DNA of 64,000 nt from Larkinella humicola (lineage in GTDB: Bacteria; Bacteroidota; Bacteroidia; Cytophagales; Spirosomataceae). A model generated the notes under the pieces. It ran no database searches and was not told the origin of the DNA. It worked only from the letters and a program-made list of their open reading frames with translations. Where the stretch lies: contig NZ_VTWS01000002.1 of the NCBI RefSeq assembly GCF_008727875.1, forward strand, positions 62,001 to 126,000, read 5' to 3'. This document shows positions 63,471 through 64,000 of this stretch, one piece after another (positions within the stretch are counted from its first letter, which is position 1; each line of letters opens with the position of its first letter). The position numbers were made by a program, and so were the translations under genes.

Positions 63471-64000
63471 TTACAAAGAATAGCTTTCCTCAACTTTCCA
63501 GACATTACTCGCATAAATCAGCAGCTCGCGGACGCGGTGGCCAAGGACGAGACGGCATTTGGGCCGGGTGCCTTTTTCGAGGTAGCTGATGGCTTCCCGG
63601 TTCAGGATGTGGCTTTTCCCGATCCGGATGAAATGATCCGGTGGCAAAAGTTTTTCGAGCGCATCGAGCGTTAGATTCGGGATGTTGAGGTGTTCCTGCC
63701 TGGAGCAATACACATTGATCTGCTTGTTGGCCGATTCGCAGTACATGATGTCGGCGACCTCGATGCGGTGGAGCGCCACCGAATTCTGAAACGTCAGAAA
63801 CCGCGGGCCCGGCAAAACCGCCGAGTCCGGGTTCTGGCTGAATGCCTTTTCCAGCTGAGCCGTCAGCTCAAGTTCATGCTCTTTGTCGGCTTTCCACTTG
63901 TGGTAAAACAGCCGAACCTTTTCTTTCAATATCAGCGGATCGATGGGCTTTACCACGAAATCCGAGTGCAGATGCGGGGCGGCTTTTTGAACCGCCGTGA
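63471..64000 (-). CDS. LytTR response regulator, cut by the window edge
   Basis: This is the C-terminal part of a two-component response regulator. Reading on from the right edge, the sequence TAVQKAAPHLHSDFVVKPID is the end of a receiver domain, with the conserved Lys-Pro of its fifth strand, so the gene extends beyond 64000 and the ATG-less frame is complete only outside the window. The LytTR DNA-binding domain follows, with FQNSVALHRIEVADIMYCES, then FIRIGKSHILNREAISYLEK. Such proteins normally pair with a LytS/YpdA-type histidine kinase, which is not in the window. Confidence 0.92.
   Translation of the reverse strand, partial: TAVQKAAPHLHSDFVVKPIDPLILKEKVRLFYHKWKADKEHELELTAQLEKAFSQNPDSAVLPGPRFLTFQNSVALHRIEVADIMYCESANKQINVYCSRQEHLNIPNLTLDALEKLLPPDHFIRIGKSHILNREAISYLEKGTRPKCRLVLGHRVRELLIYASNVWKVEESYSL

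Overview
This 64 kb window is chromosomal DNA from a member of the Bacteroidota, most likely order Cytophagales, close to Spirosoma or Larkinella. The signs are: a DUF4290 protein, a viroplasmin-type RNase HI, a CWC cysteine-rich protein, a MurA with Asp in place of the catalytic Cys, many lipoproteins with short lipoboxes, no clear Shine-Dalgarno sites, and promoter elements of the TTTG-N20-TAnnTTTG kind. The genus is an inference. No rRNA, tRNA, prophage, insertion sequence or CRISPR array was seen.

Layout. 0-7.3 kb: the two halves of an McrBC-type restriction system, mcrC and an McrB AAA GTPase. They lie on the same strand but are separated by a META lipoprotein, a Gfo/Idh/MocA oxidoreductase, a zinc-type alcohol dehydrogenase, two tandem small lipoproteins on the other strand and a large palindrome. 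7.4-13.5 kb: a lipoprotein, a YdiJ-like FAD/iron-sulfur oxidase, two small membrane proteins and a MATE transporter. 13.6-24 kb: core genes (DUF4290, murA, rnhA, a trmN6-like methyltransferase, a GT2, a four-helix-bundle protein, ppa, sppA, an AraC-type membrane regulator). 24-33.3 kb: a PQQ dehydrogenase, a two-gene operon with a trypsin/subtilisin fusion protease and an M19-like dipeptidase, and an S9 peptidase. 33.4-44.4 kb: metE, an Lrp regulator, lipoproteins, two tandem multi-spanning membrane proteins, bioB, a GT4 and a phosphoesterase. 44.7-51.1 kb: an RND efflux operon. 51.4-64 kb: DUF1697, acyl-CoA ligase, NupC, a large lipoprotein, ppk1, gyrB, a LEA-type lipoprotein and a LytTR regulator cut by the right edge.

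The most unusual signal is not a gene. At least seven intergenic sites carry arrays of degenerate 7-bp words (period exactly 7 over long runs). Most are arranged as two inverted arms around a short core of about 17-35 bases, and most abut a stop codon. Two further sites have the same design with a 10-bp period. One site with an 18-bp period brackets the gene for the four-helix-bundle (S23/IVS-type) protein. Together they look like a family of small palindromic elements placed at gene ends, one of which still carries a gene.

Working links between genes: the RND adaptor, permease and outer-membrane factor form one tripartite pump. The fusion protease and the dipeptidase are 7 bp apart and probably act together. 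McrB and McrC can still form one nuclease despite their separation. Most other neighbours are housekeeping genes without an obvious shared pathway.
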